Part shown: piece after piece, positions 55,041 to 62,732 of the stretch
Numbering within the stretch: the first letter of the stretch is position 1
Layout: every line of letters starts with the position of its first letter
From: an uncultured Eubacteriales bacterium
Lineage (GTDB): Bacteria > Bacillota > Clostridia > Oscillospirales > Ruminococcaceae
Length of the DNA stretch: 64,000 bases
NCBI GenBank assembly: GCA_900319075.1
Contig: ONMZ01000001.1
Coordinates: 285,264-349,263 of the forward strand
Direction of reading: 5' to 3'
Position numbers and translations under genes: made by a program
The notes under the pieces: generated by a model
The model's database searches: none
What the model saw: only the letters and a program-made list of their open reading frames with translations
What the model was told of the DNA's origin: nothing

Positions 55041-55069
55041 ATTATACCAAAAGAAACTGTAATTGTCAA
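55041..55069 (-). promoter_or_regulatory. Consensus promoter for tRNA-Lys
   Basis: TTGACA (55064-55069), 17-bp spacer, TATAAT (55041-55046) on the minus strand: a perfect match, as expected for a stable RNA gene. Confidence 0.85.
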
Positions 55070-55098
55070 GCCTTTTTTATAAATTAGTTTTACAAGCC

Positions 55099-55127
55099 TT
55101 GACCAATGGAAATAATTGTGATACAAT
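55099..55127 (+). promoter_or_regulatory. Sigma-A promoter for the ABC exporter operon
   Basis: TTGACC (55099-55104), 17-bp spacer, TACAAT (55122-55127), 20 bp before the first gene. It is back to back with the tRNA promoter. Confidence 0.75.
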
Positions 55128-55147
55128 CAAATTCACAGGGGGGATAA

Positions 55148-55891
55148 ATGGTGTTAAAACTGCTCAAAAAAATAAATCTGGGGGTTCTGATCGCTGTTGT
55201 GCTTGTTATTGCAACCATGTGCTATATAGGTATCAACAGCCTTATGTTTGAAGCGAGCAAGGATGATATCCAAAAGTTCGTAAAGGACTTTATAAGCGAA
55301 AGCGTAAGCACCAACAAAGGCACTTTCGAGGATATACTTGCAGCTCAGAACGATCTGAGCGATAAGTATTTTGCCGCCGAGCCTGCCGCAGCAGGAAACA
55401 GTATGCGCTATTCAAACTACATCAACGCTTCAAATTTTAAAAGCAACTTTGAATTGCTGCATAACAATATGACAAACAGCAAAACAAACAGCGGCTCTGT
55501 TTACTGGGGCACCATCAGAAGCTGTCAGGCTGTGGTTTTATCAACGCAGATCAAAAAGCTCGGACTGAACAGTGCTGCGGTACTTGTAAATTACAGTATT
55601 TCCATGCAGGACAGCGGCGGCAGCGTTATATATTCAGCAGCCGGCTCCCCTCAGTACCGGGACGGCAAAACAGACAGCTTCAGCGAAAACACCACTGATA
55701 TGCCATATTATTGCTATATCTTTTTAAGCAAGTACGCAGGGAGCTGGAAGATCGACCACCTTACTCCCTCATACAGAGGCTCGCAGGATCTCTTCAGATC
55801 ATACGGCGAAAAAGGGTATCAGATCTCTCTTGCCGGACTTTTGTCTGAGTTTGCCGATCCTATGTTCAAAAGAACGGAGGTGCTTGGGTAA
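55148..55891 (+). CDS. Membrane-anchored extracytoplasmic protein, unknown
   Basis: A 247-aa protein with an N-terminal membrane helix (LGVLIAVVLVIATMCYIGI, residues about 11-29) and no clear cleavage site or lipobox, so it is probably anchored with its C-terminus outside. The outer part is mixed helix and strand (SYWGTIRSCQAVVLST, LVNYSISMQDSGGS) and unlike any family I know. It shares an operon with an ABC ATPase (1-base overlap) and permease, so it may be an accessory or substrate-binding part. Start after AGGGGGGAT. Confidence 0.7.
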   Translation: MVLKLLKKINLGVLIAVVLVIATMCYIGINSLMFEASKDDIQKFVKDFISESVSTNKGTFEDILAAQNDLSDKYFAAEPAAAGNSMRYSNYINASNFKSNFELLHNNMTNSKTNSGSVYWGTIRSCQAVVLSTQIKKLGLNSAAVLVNYSISMQDSGGSVIYSAAGSPQYRDGKTDSFSENTTDMPYYCYIFLSKYAGSWKIDHLTPSYRGSQDLFRSYGEKGYQISLAGLLSEFADPMFKRTEVLG

Positions 55892-56850
55892 TGGAAAAGG
55901 AAGTAATTCTTGACATCAAGTACCTTGACAAATCCTATGGCAGCACAACGGTGCTTAAAAACATAAATATGCAGTGCTATGCAGGTGAGGTTTTCGGTTT
56001 TCTCGGACCAAACGGAGCAGGTAAAACCACAACAATAAAGATAGTTGCAGGGCTTATCAAAAAAGACTGCGGAGTTGTCACCGTGTGCGGAAAAGACCTG
56101 AAACAGGACTTTGAGGGAGCTTTGAGCTGCATCGGTGCGATAGTTGAGAACCCTGAAATGTACAAGTATCTTTCCGGACTTGATAATATGAAGCAGTACG
56201 CCCGCATGAGGGGGATAGATGACCCACGCAGACTGGACGAGGTCATAAGTATGGTGGGTATGAGCAACAGGATAAAAGAAAAGGTCAGCCGGTATTCACT
56301 TGGTATGAGGCAAAGGCTTGGTGTGGCACAGGCACTTTTGCATCAGCCAAAGCTGCTTATACTTGACGAACCTATGAACGGACTTGACCCTGAGGGCATA
56401 TATGAGCTGAGGATGATACTAAAAAGGCTCGCTCACGAAAACGGAATATGCGTTGTGGTGTCGTCCCATATAATGAGCGAAATGGAACAGCTTTGCGACA
56501 GAGTCGGTATAATCTCCGGCGGCAGGATGATAGGCACATACACCGTTGAGGAGCTTATCGACCAAGGCAAGGATACATTTTGTGTATATGAGTTCAAGGT
56601 AAGCGACGCCGGCAAGGCAGCGCAGCTTTGCGGACTCGATGAAAAACACTATGACGTAAATGCAGAAAACGACATTCTTTTATGCAGCATAAAAAGCGAC
56701 ACCGAGGCAGATACATTGGCTGACATAAACCGCAGGATATGTGCAGGCGGAGTAAAGCTTTACACTGTAACGCCAAAGAGCACAAAGAGCCTTGAAGATG
56801 TGTTCATATCCCTGACACACGATTCACAGGGAGGTGGACAGATTGCATAA
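55891..56850 (+). CDS. ABC transporter ATP-binding protein (BcrA-like)
   Basis: A 319-aa ATPase of the exporter class used in bacitracin/lantibiotic-type immunity. Walker A GPNGAGKTTTIK (about residue 39), Q-loop region GAIVENPEMY, signature YSLGMRQRLGVAQ, Walker B LLILDEPMNGLDPEG, then SSHIMSEMEQL (H-loop). The last 90 residues are a family-typical C-terminal region. Pairs with the ABC-2 permease that follows with an 8-base overlap. Substrate unknown. Confidence 0.9.
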   Translation: MEKEVILDIKYLDKSYGSTTVLKNINMQCYAGEVFGFLGPNGAGKTTTIKIVAGLIKKDCGVVTVCGKDLKQDFEGALSCIGAIVENPEMYKYLSGLDNMKQYARMRGIDDPRRLDEVISMVGMSNRIKEKVSRYSLGMRQRLGVAQALLHQPKLLILDEPMNGLDPEGIYELRMILKRLAHENGICVVVSSHIMSEMEQLCDRVGIISGGRMIGTYTVEELIDQGKDTFCVYEFKVSDAGKAAQLCGLDEKHYDVNAENDILLCSIKSDTEADTLADINRRICAGGVKLYTVTPKSTKSLEDVFISLTHDSQGGGQIA

Positions 56851-58174
56851 GTTTATGGCTCTTATGAAAAACGAGTATATAAAGATATTAAAAAAGACCA
56901 GCAGTAAAGTTTTTCTGGTACTTATGTTCCTGAGCGTGATTTTTATAGCCCTGCAAACTTTGCCCTCACGGCCATATGATATCTCACGTGCCAAAAAAAA
57001 TACAAATACAACAGTCGACCGCCATATTGATCTGCGCCATAAGCTTGAAGACGAAAAGCCACCGTATTATCAGGAGAAGATAGACCTTTTAAAGGAAATT
57101 ACACTTTATAATCTTTATTCAGGATCCTGGCAGGAACAGGCTATACTAAGTATCGTCAACACAGACCTGAGTTCAGAGGATGAGTTCCCTGTGGAGACGG
57201 TGAAAAAGATAAAAGAATATATCACCACCGACGATTGGCAGGGCTATTTCGAGCTTGCACTCAAAGAGCAAAAGCTCAGCGCCGGAACAAAGTGGAAATA
57301 CAAGTTCTGTATTGAAAAAAACGCAGCACCCGATGATAGCTCCTGGCGTGCAGAGCTTATAAACGACGTACAGAAGACCCTTGACTCGTCAGAAAAAAAT
57401 AACGATCTGTCAAAGGTGCAGAAAGACGAACTTGCTCTGTGGACCTATCAGCTTGAAAATGATATTGCAATAAACCTGTCTGACTACCACTCGGACAACT
57501 TTATTGTCTCCCTTTTCCGTGGCAATAAGTGGTCTATGTGGATGGGATACAGTTTTCTTATCCACGCAGTCACCATACTTCTTATAATATTTGCATCAGG
57601 CAGCGTGGCAAACGAATATTCTCACGGGACCATAAAATTTCTTCTGGTAAACCCGGTAAAGCGCTGGAAGATACTTCTTTCAAAATACTGTACCATAATA
57701 TCCATGGGCATTATCCTTACGGCGATAGTATTTATCATCTGTGGGATCATCGCTTCCATAAGCGACTTTGACAATTCGCTTAAAGCTGCCAGCCTTACAG
57801 TTAAAGATGCACAGGTTCACCGGTCATCAGCCTTCTTTGTTGTTTTCAAGACCTGGGCATTAAACAGCCTTACAATGCTTGTGGTGGTCACATTTACTTT
57901 CTCTGTTTCTTCATTTACCCGTAAAAGCGCCGCTGCAATTACCCTTTCGCTGGTATTCCTCCTTCTGGGAGCAACACTATCCTCATTTCTTTCGGCAACG
58001 GACTCAGATTGGGGAAGATTTCTTCTCTTTTCAAATCTGGACATTCAGAATATTGCCGACGGGAATCCGCTTTTCTACGGTCAGACCGTGGAATTTGCCG
58101 TCTTTGTAATTATAGAGCACATGGCGGTATTTCTCATCACGGCTTTTGATGCTTTCAACAAAAAGGATATCTGA
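56843..58174 (+). CDS. ABC-2 type transporter permease
   Basis: A 443-aa membrane protein with one N-terminal span (FLVLMFLSVIFIALQTL, near residue 28), a large outside loop of about 190 residues, then five or so spans in the C-terminal half (ILLIIFASGSVANEYSHGT, and MGIILTAIVFIICGIIASI). This is the ABC-2 permease layout. The sequence VANEYSHGTIKFLLVNPVKRWKILLSKY is the family's coupling region. Start: GTG 56834 overlaps the ribosome site; TTG 56843 has GGAGG at 8 bases and overlaps the ATPase stop, so I use it. Confidence 0.85.
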   Translation: MHKFMALMKNEYIKILKKTSSKVFLVLMFLSVIFIALQTLPSRPYDISRAKKNTNTTVDRHIDLRHKLEDEKPPYYQEKIDLLKEITLYNLYSGSWQEQAILSIVNTDLSSEDEFPVETVKKIKEYITTDDWQGYFELALKEQKLSAGTKWKYKFCIEKNAAPDDSSWRAELINDVQKTLDSSEKNNDLSKVQKDELALWTYQLENDIAINLSDYHSDNFIVSLFRGNKWSMWMGYSFLIHAVTILLIIFASGSVANEYSHGTIKFLLVNPVKRWKILLSKYCTIISMGIILTAIVFIICGIIASISDFDNSLKAASLTVKDAQVHRSSAFFVVFKTWALNSLTMLVVVTFTFSVSSFTRKSAAAITLSLVFLLLGATLSSFLSATDSDWGRFLLFSNLDIQNIADGNPLFYGQTVEFAVFVIIEHMAVFLITAFDAFNKKDI

Positions 58175-58182
58175 ATACACAA

Positions 58183-58221
58183 ACAGCCCTTGTGCGCTAT
58201 TATGCACAAAGGCTGTATTTT
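58183..58221. terminator. Bidirectional terminator
   Basis: ACAGCC and TTGTGC pair with GCACAA and GGCTGT around one mismatch, 8-base loop, then ATTTTTATTT. It separates the permease (+) from the convergent SGNH hydrolase (-). Confidence 0.85.
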
Positions 58222-59327
58222 TATTTGCAGATAATAAAGGACATTACCATAAACGGCTCATTTCCCGCTTCTTTAGTGATATCAAGTGAAACGCTGTGGG
58301 TCTCACATTTGTCATATTCCGCCACAAGACTCACACAGCTGAGGTCTCCCCAATCCTCCTCAAACGCCGCATCAAGCACCGCAGGCTCATCATACTTGCC
58401 GTCAATGATGACCTGTGCACAGGGGGCAGGTCTGCGTGGTGTCCTTCGCCACTGGACAAGCAGTTTTCTGAAACACGCTTCAAAGGCTATACTATCACCC
58501 GTTTTAAAACCTGTCCAGCCGTTTTTAAAAGGATCATGAAAAGGATGATCGCTGCTCAGATCAGCAGCAAAGCCTGATAACTCAGGGGCAAGACGTTTAT
58601 TGTCAAGCATTTCACAGTTTTCATATCCGCACTCTGTCAGGGGCATGGGTACAGACGGCTTTTCAAAGCTTGCCCCGGCGCTGTTTTTAAAGCGCTGCAA
58701 GGCTTGATCTAAAAGCTCTTCCAGCATTTGCGCTATCATGCTGTGTCCTATATCCGTAGGGTGAAGATAGTCGGTAGAAAGCTCAAGGGGCTGGTATCTC
58801 CCCTGTTCAATAAGAGGCAAAAATACCTTTGCACAGTCAACTATGGAAAGTGAATAATGGGCAGCTATTTTCTGATGTTCTGCCGCTGCGCCGACCCTGC
58901 GGTCAAAAAAAGTGTTGTTGAGGGTTATTACCCACATAACGTCACTATCCGACAGCAAAACCCTGATCAGACTTTCATAGGTGCTTTTAAACACCTCGTC
59001 GCTGCTGTCGTTCACCGAAAAGTCCACAACCACAAGCTGCGGCTTATGTGAAAGGACCTGTGATCTTACCCTTGCACAGCCAAATTGTGAGGTCGTTGCT
59101 CCGATTCCTGCGTTGATCATATTTATTTTTACTCCCGGAAACTTTTTCTCAAGGCAAGCGGTAAAAAGATTCACATATCTTCTGTCCTCTGCGGAAGCGT
59201 GGCACCCCTGGGTTATGGAGCCGCCAAGACAAACTGCCGTCAGTTCGCCATGTGATTTTATATACTCAAATAATCTTCCCGGATATCTTTCATCACCTAA
59301 ACTAACTATGGATCTTTCTATACACAT
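58221..59327 (-). CDS. SGNH/GDSL-type hydrolase
   Basis: A 368-aa esterase-like protein. SGNH blocks: LGGSITQGCHAS (nucleophile Ser about residue 37), NAGIGATTSQFG (Gly and oxyanion), DFSVNDSSDE (Asn), and DYLHPTDIGH (Asp and His near residue 187). After about residue 215 comes a 150-residue C-terminal beta-rich domain (GWTGFKTGDSIAFEACFRKLLVQW). No signal peptide, so it acts inside the cell or is released otherwise. It may de-acetylate sugars; substrate unknown. Own promoter; start after GGCGGTGACGG. Confidence 0.88.
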   Translation of the reverse strand: MCIERSIVSLGDERYPGRLFEYIKSHGELTAVCLGGSITQGCHASAEDRRYVNLFTACLEKKFPGVKINMINAGIGATTSQFGCARVRSQVLSHKPQLVVVDFSVNDSSDEVFKSTYESLIRVLLSDSDVMWVITLNNTFFDRRVGAAAEHQKIAAHYSLSIVDCAKVFLPLIEQGRYQPLELSTDYLHPTDIGHSMIAQMLEELLDQALQRFKNSAGASFEKPSVPMPLTECGYENCEMLDNKRLAPELSGFAADLSSDHPFHDPFKNGWTGFKTGDSIAFEACFRKLLVQWRRTPRRPAPCAQVIIDGKYDEPAVLDAAFEEDWGDLSCVSLVAEYDKCETHSVSLDITKEAGNEPFMVMSFIICK

Positions 59328-59352
59328 TTTCCGTCACCGCCTTTGTAACTTT

Positions 59353-59381
59353 ATTTTATCACATAACCAATGATTTGTAAA
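59353..59381 (-). promoter_or_regulatory. Promoter for the SGNH hydrolase
   Basis: TTTACA (59376-59381), 17-bp spacer, TAAAAT (59353-59358) on the minus strand, 26 bp before the start codon. Confidence 0.6.
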
Positions 59382-59479
59382 TAATAAAGTCCAAACAACC
59401 TCCGCCGGTGAGAGCTCGCTCCACGTTTTATTAAAGAGTGTAAATTCTTTGTAACAAAGGAGAATTTGCAGCTTTACGG

Positions 59480-59508
59480 TTGACGAAAGAGCAAAAAAGT
59501 TATATAAT
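59480..59508 (+). promoter_or_regulatory. Promoter for the DUF815 ATPase and GNAT
   Basis: TTGACG (59480-59485), 17-bp spacer, TATAAT (59503-59508). Confidence 0.75.
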
Positions 59509-59570
59509 AATGTTGATACTAATGGATTTTGCAGGAACAGTCATTAGCTCCTGCAAAAAGGAGAAAAAAT

Positions 59571-60770
59571 ATGGACAACCTTGATAGACTGATCTTACGT
59601 TCAAAGACCCTTGTACTCTTTAAGGGGCTTCATAATAACAATGTGTTCAAAAGCTTTTTATGTGCAGCTGATTGCTGCATCAACGGAGAAAAACAACAGG
59701 CTGTGGAAAAATACTGCGAATTTATAAGTCTTCTTTATCAGCACACAGATGACCTTACCCAGCTTATTCTGAAGCTTGTGCTTGAGGACGAAAACCTGTT
59801 TATACTGAAAAAAGGGGAAAACCTGCCCACAGCAGGTGTGCTTGAAGAATGTCTTGCAAACGAGCTTCAGACTCTTCAGGAGCTCTCTCAGATACCCTGC
59901 ACCGAGCTGACCGCAAGACTTGATACGGACATTTTTCTTCCCGAATATAAAACACACAAGGTGGATTTTTCACAGGTCTACGCAGACAGAGTTCACCACA
60001 TCGGCGAAGTCGGTTATGGTATTTATTCACGCTACAATGTTTTTGTCATGGCAGACGGAAAGATCAAGCCTGTGGAATATCCGGACCCGATAAGGCTTTC
60101 ACAGCTTTCAAATTACCAGTCCGAGCGGGAAGAGGTAATTAAGAACACACTCGCACTGCTCAGCGGCAAACCTGCAAACAACGTGCTTTTGTACGGCGAC
60201 TGCGGCACGGGAAAATCATCTACTGTCAAGGCTATTGCAAACGAGTATGCCTGCAAAGGTCTTAGGCTTATCGAACTTAAAAAGAAACAGCTCCACGAGA
60301 TACCGTCAATAGTTGAGACTGTAAGCAAAAATCCGCTGAAATTCATTATTTTTATTGATGATCTGTCATTTACCGAGGACGATAACGACTTTGCCGCTCT
60401 TAAAGCGATTCTCGAAGGCAGCGTTTCTTCAACGGCCTCAAATCTTGCGATCTATGCAACTTCAAACCGCAGACACCTTGTAAGGGAAACATTTTCCGCA
60501 AGACAGGGCGACGAAATCCATTTTAAAGACACCGTTCAGGAGCTGTTATCCCTTTCGGACCGCTTTGGTCTGACGGTTATTTTCCAGCGTCCCGACAAAA
60601 AAACATTTTTGAACGTAGTAAGCGATATTGCAAAGCAGTATGAGCTTGATGTGCCACAGGAGGAGCTTTTCAGGCAGGCGGAGGCTTATGCCCTTTCAAG
60701 AGGCGGACGTTCACCAAGAGTTGCAAAGCAATTCGTTGAGTATATGAAAGGATGTGGAGATAATGCTTGA
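59571..60770 (+). CDS. DUF815-type AAA+ ATPase
   Basis: A 399-aa protein. The first 160 residues are helical and unassigned. The ATPase follows: Walker A LLYGDCGTGKSSTVKAI (about residue 211), Walker B KFIIFIDDLSFTEDDND, sensor ATSNRRHLVRE and the C-terminal lid with GRSPRVAKQF. This is the DUF815 family, AAA+ proteins of unknown function that are widespread in anaerobes and proteobacteria. The frame opens at 59529, but AAAGGAG lies before ATG 59571. It overlaps the GNAT gene by 8 bases. Confidence 0.88.
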   Translation: MDNLDRLILRSKTLVLFKGLHNNNVFKSFLCAADCCINGEKQQAVEKYCEFISLLYQHTDDLTQLILKLVLEDENLFILKKGENLPTAGVLEECLANELQTLQELSQIPCTELTARLDTDIFLPEYKTHKVDFSQVYADRVHHIGEVGYGIYSRYNVFVMADGKIKPVEYPDPIRLSQLSNYQSEREEVIKNTLALLSGKPANNVLLYGDCGTGKSSTVKAIANEYACKGLRLIELKKKQLHEIPSIVETVSKNPLKFIIFIDDLSFTEDDNDFAALKAILEGSVSSTASNLAIYATSNRRHLVRETFSARQGDEIHFKDTVQELLSLSDRFGLTVIFQRPDKKTFLNVVSDIAKQYELDVPQEELFRQAEAYALSRGGRSPRVAKQFVEYMKGCGDNA

Positions 60771-61260
60771 GTTTGTAAAATGCGAGACCGACCATAAGCT
60801 GCGCCGTACTGCTGAAATGGCTAACGACATATGGCATGAGTGTTTTGAAGGGATCATCTCCGACGAACAGATCGACTACATGGTGGACAATTTCCAATCA
60901 TTTTCCGCAATTAAAAAGCAGATCGCAACACAGGGGTATGAATATTATAACTTTGTGCTTGACGGCACAAGGATAGGCTATTTTGCCATTGCGCCCCAGG
61001 AGGATAATACGCTATTTTTATCAAAGCTTTATATGTACAAGGAATACCGAGGCAACGGTTATGCTTCGGCGGCGTTTGAGTTTATTAAGGGCATTGCCCG
61101 TGACAGAGGGCTGAAAAGCGTCTGGCTCACTGTGAACAGGTACAACAGCAGCGCCATAAAAGTTTACCGTGCGTTCGGTATGAAGGTCATAAAAGATCAG
61201 CTTACAGACATAGGCAACGGCTTTGTAATGGACGATCACGTTTTCAGCATAGATGTATAA
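60763..61260 (+). CDS. GNAT family N-acetyltransferase
   Basis: A 165-aa single-domain GNAT. The CoA loop LYMYKEYRGNGYASAAFEFIKGIA (about residues 88-110) and the C-terminal strand VNRYNSSAIKVYRAFGMKVI are typical of the RimI/spermidine-type group; the substrate cannot be told. Its ATG lies inside the last codons of the DUF815 gene with GGAG just upstream, so the two are coupled. Confidence 0.88.
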   Translation: MLEFVKCETDHKLRRTAEMANDIWHECFEGIISDEQIDYMVDNFQSFSAIKKQIATQGYEYYNFVLDGTRIGYFAIAPQEDNTLFLSKLYMYKEYRGNGYASAAFEFIKGIARDRGLKSVWLTVNRYNSSAIKVYRAFGMKVIKDQLTDIGNGFVMDDHVFSIDV

Positions 61261-61289
61261 CTGTACAAGAAATATATTTTTTGCAAAAA

Positions 61290-61335
61290 AGCCGCAGGGG
61301 CAAATGAAATACCTCTGCGGCTCGTATTTTTATTT
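61290..61335. terminator. Bidirectional terminator
   Basis: An 11-bp stem AGCCGCAGGGG/CCTCTGCGGCT with one G-U pair, flanked by an A-run and by CGTATTTTTATTT. Shared by the convergent GNAT and small coiled-coil genes. Confidence 0.85.
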
Positions 61336-61557
61336 GATAAGATCAAGCTTTTTCTGGGTGTTTATCATATGTTTTCTCACAGCATCGATCTCACCTGTGT
61401 ACTTGTTGAACCACTCAACGTCTGCTTCCGAAGGTTCCTCCTGAAGGAGGATAGCCTGTACCAATGCCGACTGTGAACGTGAACGCTTACGCTCTATCTC
61501 CTCTATGGTCTTACGGCATTTAAGAATCTCTTTTTTATATTTTCTTTTTTCACTCAT
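61330..61557 (-). CDS. Small coiled-coil protein, unknown
   Basis: A 75-aa protein, very charged, two helices likely (KKEILKCRKTIEEIERKRSRS and AVRKHMINTQKKLDLI) with a loop EEPSEADVEWFNK. No known family or membrane part. Last gene of the signal peptidase operon, 13 bp after the previous gene. ATG after AGGAGG. Confidence 0.7.
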   Translation of the reverse strand: MSEKRKYKKEILKCRKTIEEIERKRSRSQSALVQAILLQEEPSEADVEWFNKYTGEIDAVRKHMINTQKKLDLIK

Positions 61558-61570
61558 CGTACTTTTCCTC

Positions 61571-62005
61571 CTATTCGCCTTTTTTCTCTATGGAATCCAC
61601 AACTTCTCTTATCTCGTCATAGCCCTTATCAAGGTTATCAACAATATCTTTAAGTCCCTGGTTTACAGCTTCCAGCCTTGTCTTCATCTGTTTTGGATAT
61701 TTAACAAAGCAGTAATGAAGCTCATTTATAGCCTTTTGCCTTTCCGAATAATCATCTATCAGAAATACGAAAGACCTTGCGGATCCCAGATCTGATATGA
61801 CCATATTATAGTGCAGATCGTAATCGATTTTCCTGCTGAAATAGGTGTCAAGCTCCTCGGTAGCATCTGCCAGGCTTTGCTTGTATTTTTCTCTGTAAGT
61901 CTTCTGAGCCTCTGCGGATTTATCCACATAAAGCCCGATAAAGACCAGCAAAGCAATAAGCAGGATGATCGCCCAGATTATTGCTGAGATCATCTTACGC
62001 TTCAT
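61571..62005 (-). CDS. Membrane-anchored helical protein, unknown
   Basis: A 144-aa protein with an N-terminal membrane helix (ISAIIWAIILLIALLVFIGLYV, residues about 5-26) and a helical, charged outer or inner part of about 115 residues. Resembles no family I know. It overlaps the signal peptidase gene by 11 bases, with AGGAAAAG before ATG 62005; a longer frame to 62059 lacks a ribosome site. Confidence 0.7.
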   Translation of the reverse strand: MKRKMISAIIWAIILLIALLVFIGLYVDKSAEAQKTYREKYKQSLADATEELDTYFSRKIDYDLHYNMVISDLGSARSFVFLIDDYSERQKAINELHYCFVKYPKQMKTRLEAVNQGLKDIVDNLDKGYDEIREVVDSIEKKGE

Positions 62006-62732
62006 TATCTTTTCCTGATTCACTATCCACCACTTCACTTTCGTTAAGCTTATCGGCATCAGCCTGTCGAAGCTTTTCTTTTTCTTTTTCGATAGCCTCT
62101 CTTATAAGCCTTTCTTTTTTCTCCTGTGCTGTTTGTTTATCTGATTTTTTCTCCTCCCGGGTGATCTGAGTCTGTTCATCATCACCCTCCTCGTCGGTAC
62201 CTCTGACGATCTTTATCAGCGACCTTGCTTCGTATATACATATACCCACCGTAGGAAGTATAAACAGTATCATCAGCAGCTTCCTGCTTGACGCAAAAGA
62301 CCCGATAAAGCGAAACAGCCATATCTTCCCCGAATATTTGCCCACCACCCTGTCCGGCTTTACGGTATATTCGTCCGCTTTGGGGTTGGCATCGCCTTTT
62401 ACGGTAAAGCTGCCGTCGGGGTTAATGGCGATAATCCTGTGAGAATTGGGCATATCCTTTATCTGCGGATCGTCAGAGTAAAATGTTATAACATCTCCGA
62501 CTTTAAGTGTATCTGTATCGACCTCTTTCACCAGCACATAGTCGCCAACATGAATAGATGGTTCCATACTTCCGGTTATTACCTTCATTACGCTGTATCC
62601 GCCGATCTTTGCCACCTTGCCTCGGATATTGCAAACAAAAACATACACCACGATACAGAACATAGCTGCGATCAATGCGATAAGAAAGATCTTTACCGCA
62701 AGTTTCAGCCTACTTTTTATCATCTGTTTCAT
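61995..62732 (-). CDS. Signal peptidase I, Ser/His (SipW/S26B) type
   Basis: A 245-aa membrane protease. N-terminal span (IFLIALIAAMFCIVVYVFV), then TGSMEPSIHVGDYVLVKEV with the catalytic serine (about residue 55) and PNSHRIIAIN with a His (about 97) where ordinary bacterial signal peptidases have Lys. KGDANPKADEYTV is the third family block. A second span (LLMILFILPTVGICIYEA) is followed by a 75-residue charged cytosolic tail, long for the family. SipW-type enzymes process special substrates such as matrix fibres or pilins; no such substrate is in view, so the target may lie beyond the window. Confidence 0.92.
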   Translation of the reverse strand: MKQMIKSRLKLAVKIFLIALIAAMFCIVVYVFVCNIRGKVAKIGGYSVMKVITGSMEPSIHVGDYVLVKEVDTDTLKVGDVITFYSDDPQIKDMPNSHRIIAINPDGSFTVKGDANPKADEYTVKPDRVVGKYSGKIWLFRFIGSFASSRKLLMILFILPTVGICIYEARSLIKIVRGTDEEGDDEQTQITREEKKSDKQTAQEKKERLIREAIEKEKEKLRQADADKLNESEVVDSESGKDNEA

